From: Lachnospiraceae bacterium
Lineage (GTDB): Bacteria > Bacillota > Clostridia > Lachnospirales > Lachnospiraceae
DNA: 6,942 nt
Direction: 5' to 3'
Assembly (NCBI GenBank): GCA_003489085.1
Contig: DNJM01000154.1
Span: 1-6,942 of the forward strand
Below are positions 6,068 to 6,942 of this stretch, in pieces; positions within the stretch are counted from its first letter, which is position 1, and each line of letters starts with the position of its first letter. The notes beneath the pieces are model-generated. The model ran no database searches, was not told the DNA's origin, and was given only the letters and a program-made list of their open reading frames with translations. The translations under genes were made by a program, and so were the position numbers.

Positions 6068-6928
6068 ATGAAGGTTGTAATTGAAAAATATCATGGACTG
6101 GGCAATGATTACTTTGTATTTGATCCAAATAAAAATGAACTGAAGCTGACACCGGAGAATGTCAGGCTGATCTGCAATAAAAATTTCGGTATGGGATCCG
6201 ACGGAGTGCTGGAAGGGCCGATTATGACGGAGAAGGGGATTTTTGTAAAGATCTGGAATCCGGACGGAAGCGAAGCCACACAGAGCGGAACCGGAGTGCG
6301 GATCTTTGCAAAATACCTGAAGGATGAAGGCTATGTACAGAAAAAGCGGTTTAAGCTTCTTACCAGCAGCCGGGATGTGGAGGTCAGCTTTTTGAATGAG
6401 AGCGGCAGCCGGCTTCGGGTATCCATGGGTAAGCTGTCCTTCTGGAGCGATGAGATCCCTGTGACGGGAGAACGCCGGGAGGTGATTAATGAGGATATGC
6501 TTTTTGGAAGAACCTTATATCCGACCACCTGTGTATCCATCGGAAATCCGCATTGCATTATCCCGATGCGGGAGATTTCCAAGCCTCTGGTCTGCAAGAT
6601 CGGCAATTTTTCAGAAGTAGCCAGATGCTTCCCGAACCGGATCAATACACAGCTTTTGCAGGTAGTAGATTCCGAGCATATCAAGATTGAGATTTTCGAG
6701 CGTGGTGCCGGCTACACGATTGCTTCCGGTACCGGTGCCTGTGCGGCGGCCGGAGCGGCTTATCGGCTGGGACTGACCGGACCAAAGATGACGGTACAGA
6801 TGCCGGGCGGAGAACTGCAGGTGGAGATCTGTGATGACTGGGAGGTATTTATGACCGGAGATGTATTTTACATTGGCCGGATCAGTCTCAGCACAGAATT
6901 TACCGAGATGCTGCGTTGTGCAGAATAG
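6068..6928 (+). CDS. DapF-fold protein with both catalytic cysteines replaced by serine
   Basis: The 286-residue protein aligns end to end with diaminopimelate epimerase (usually about 275 residues), a two-domain cofactor-independent racemase. Substrate-binding landmarks are kept: HGLGNDYFVFD (9-19, Asn13), GSDG (43-46), WNPDGSEA (63-70, Asn64), GNPH (159-162), NRIN (190-193) and ERGAG (211-215). In DapF two cysteines act as paired acid and base, in the motifs CGNG and ACGTG. Here these read SGTG (Ser73, codon AGC at 6284-6286) and ASGTG (Ser220, codon TCC at 6725-6727). The usual GET after ERG is GYT, and the usual C-terminal GPA is GDV. The gene has a good ribosome binding site and no frameshift, so it is intact and probably expressed. 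Automatic annotation would call it dapF. Loss of both cysteines argues against ordinary epimerase activity, so I leave the symbol blank. The true reaction is unknown. It may be a serine-based epimerase, a lyase-type relative or a non-catalytic binding protein. Confidence 0.85.
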   Translation: MKVVIEKYHGLGNDYFVFDPNKNELKLTPENVRLICNKNFGMGSDGVLEGPIMTEKGIFVKIWNPDGSEATQSGTGVRIFAKYLKDEGYVQKKRFKLLTSSRDVEVSFLNESGSRLRVSMGKLSFWSDEIPVTGERREVINEDMLFGRTLYPTTCVSIGNPHCIIPMREISKPLVCKIGNFSEVARCFPNRINTQLLQVVDSEHIKIEIFERGAGYTIASGTGACAAAGAAYRLGLTGPKMTVQMPGGELQVEICDDWEVFMTGDVFYIGRISLSTEFTEMLRCAE

Positions 6929-6942
6929 ACTGCTGTAAAGTG

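Noticed and set aside
6068..6928. Plain annotation as dapF, diaminopimelate epimerase
   Set aside because: Fold and binding residues agree, but both catalytic cysteines are serine, so the standard activity cannot be assumed.

Overview
The window reads as ordinary chromosome from a low-to-mid GC Firmicute, most probably a gut-type member of the Lachnospiraceae (Clostridia). This rests on protein style (CadC/SmtB-type ArsR, YtqB/MnmM-type methyltransferase, HflX), strong AAGGAG-type ribosome binding sites, short intergenic gaps and codon use of about 50% GC. The genus cannot be fixed from the sequence alone.

Layout. Positions 1-3077 hold a tight co-directional cluster: hisH and hisF (the two subunits of imidazole glycerol phosphate synthase), ung (uracil-DNA glycosylase), a metal-sensing ArsR-family repressor and a small TPR lipoprotein. 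Gaps are 0-18 bases, so they probably share a transcript. A 91-base gap (3078-3168) follows, with two hairpins and a short T-tract. It leads into a second pair, hflX (ribosome-rescue GTPase) and an mnmM/ytqB-type tRNA methyltransferase (3169-5050). An AraC-family regulator on the minus strand (4923-5897) converges on the methyltransferase and overlaps its 3' end by 128 bases. A 170-base divergent promoter region (5898-6067) separates the regulator from a DapF-fold protein (6068-6928). No stretch over 300 bases lacks a gene, and I see no rRNA, tRNA, CRISPR array, insertion sequence or phage gene.

Most of the window is housekeeping: histidine/purine-linked biosynthesis, base-excision repair, ribosome rescue and tRNA wobble modification. 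The part that stands out is the right end. The protein that would be annotated diaminopimelate epimerase keeps the DapF fold and most substrate-binding residues, but both catalytic cysteines are serine (Ser73 and Ser220). It is therefore unlikely to be a conventional two-cysteine epimerase. It is transcribed divergently from an AraC-type regulator, and the gap between them carries copies of AGCATTATTT exactly 21 bases apart plus an inverted copy, which fits an AraC-family operator. Together they look like a small regulated module of unknown chemistry. A second oddity is the ArsR repressor, which has both known classes of metal site but is followed by a TPR lipoprotein rather than a metal efflux pump.
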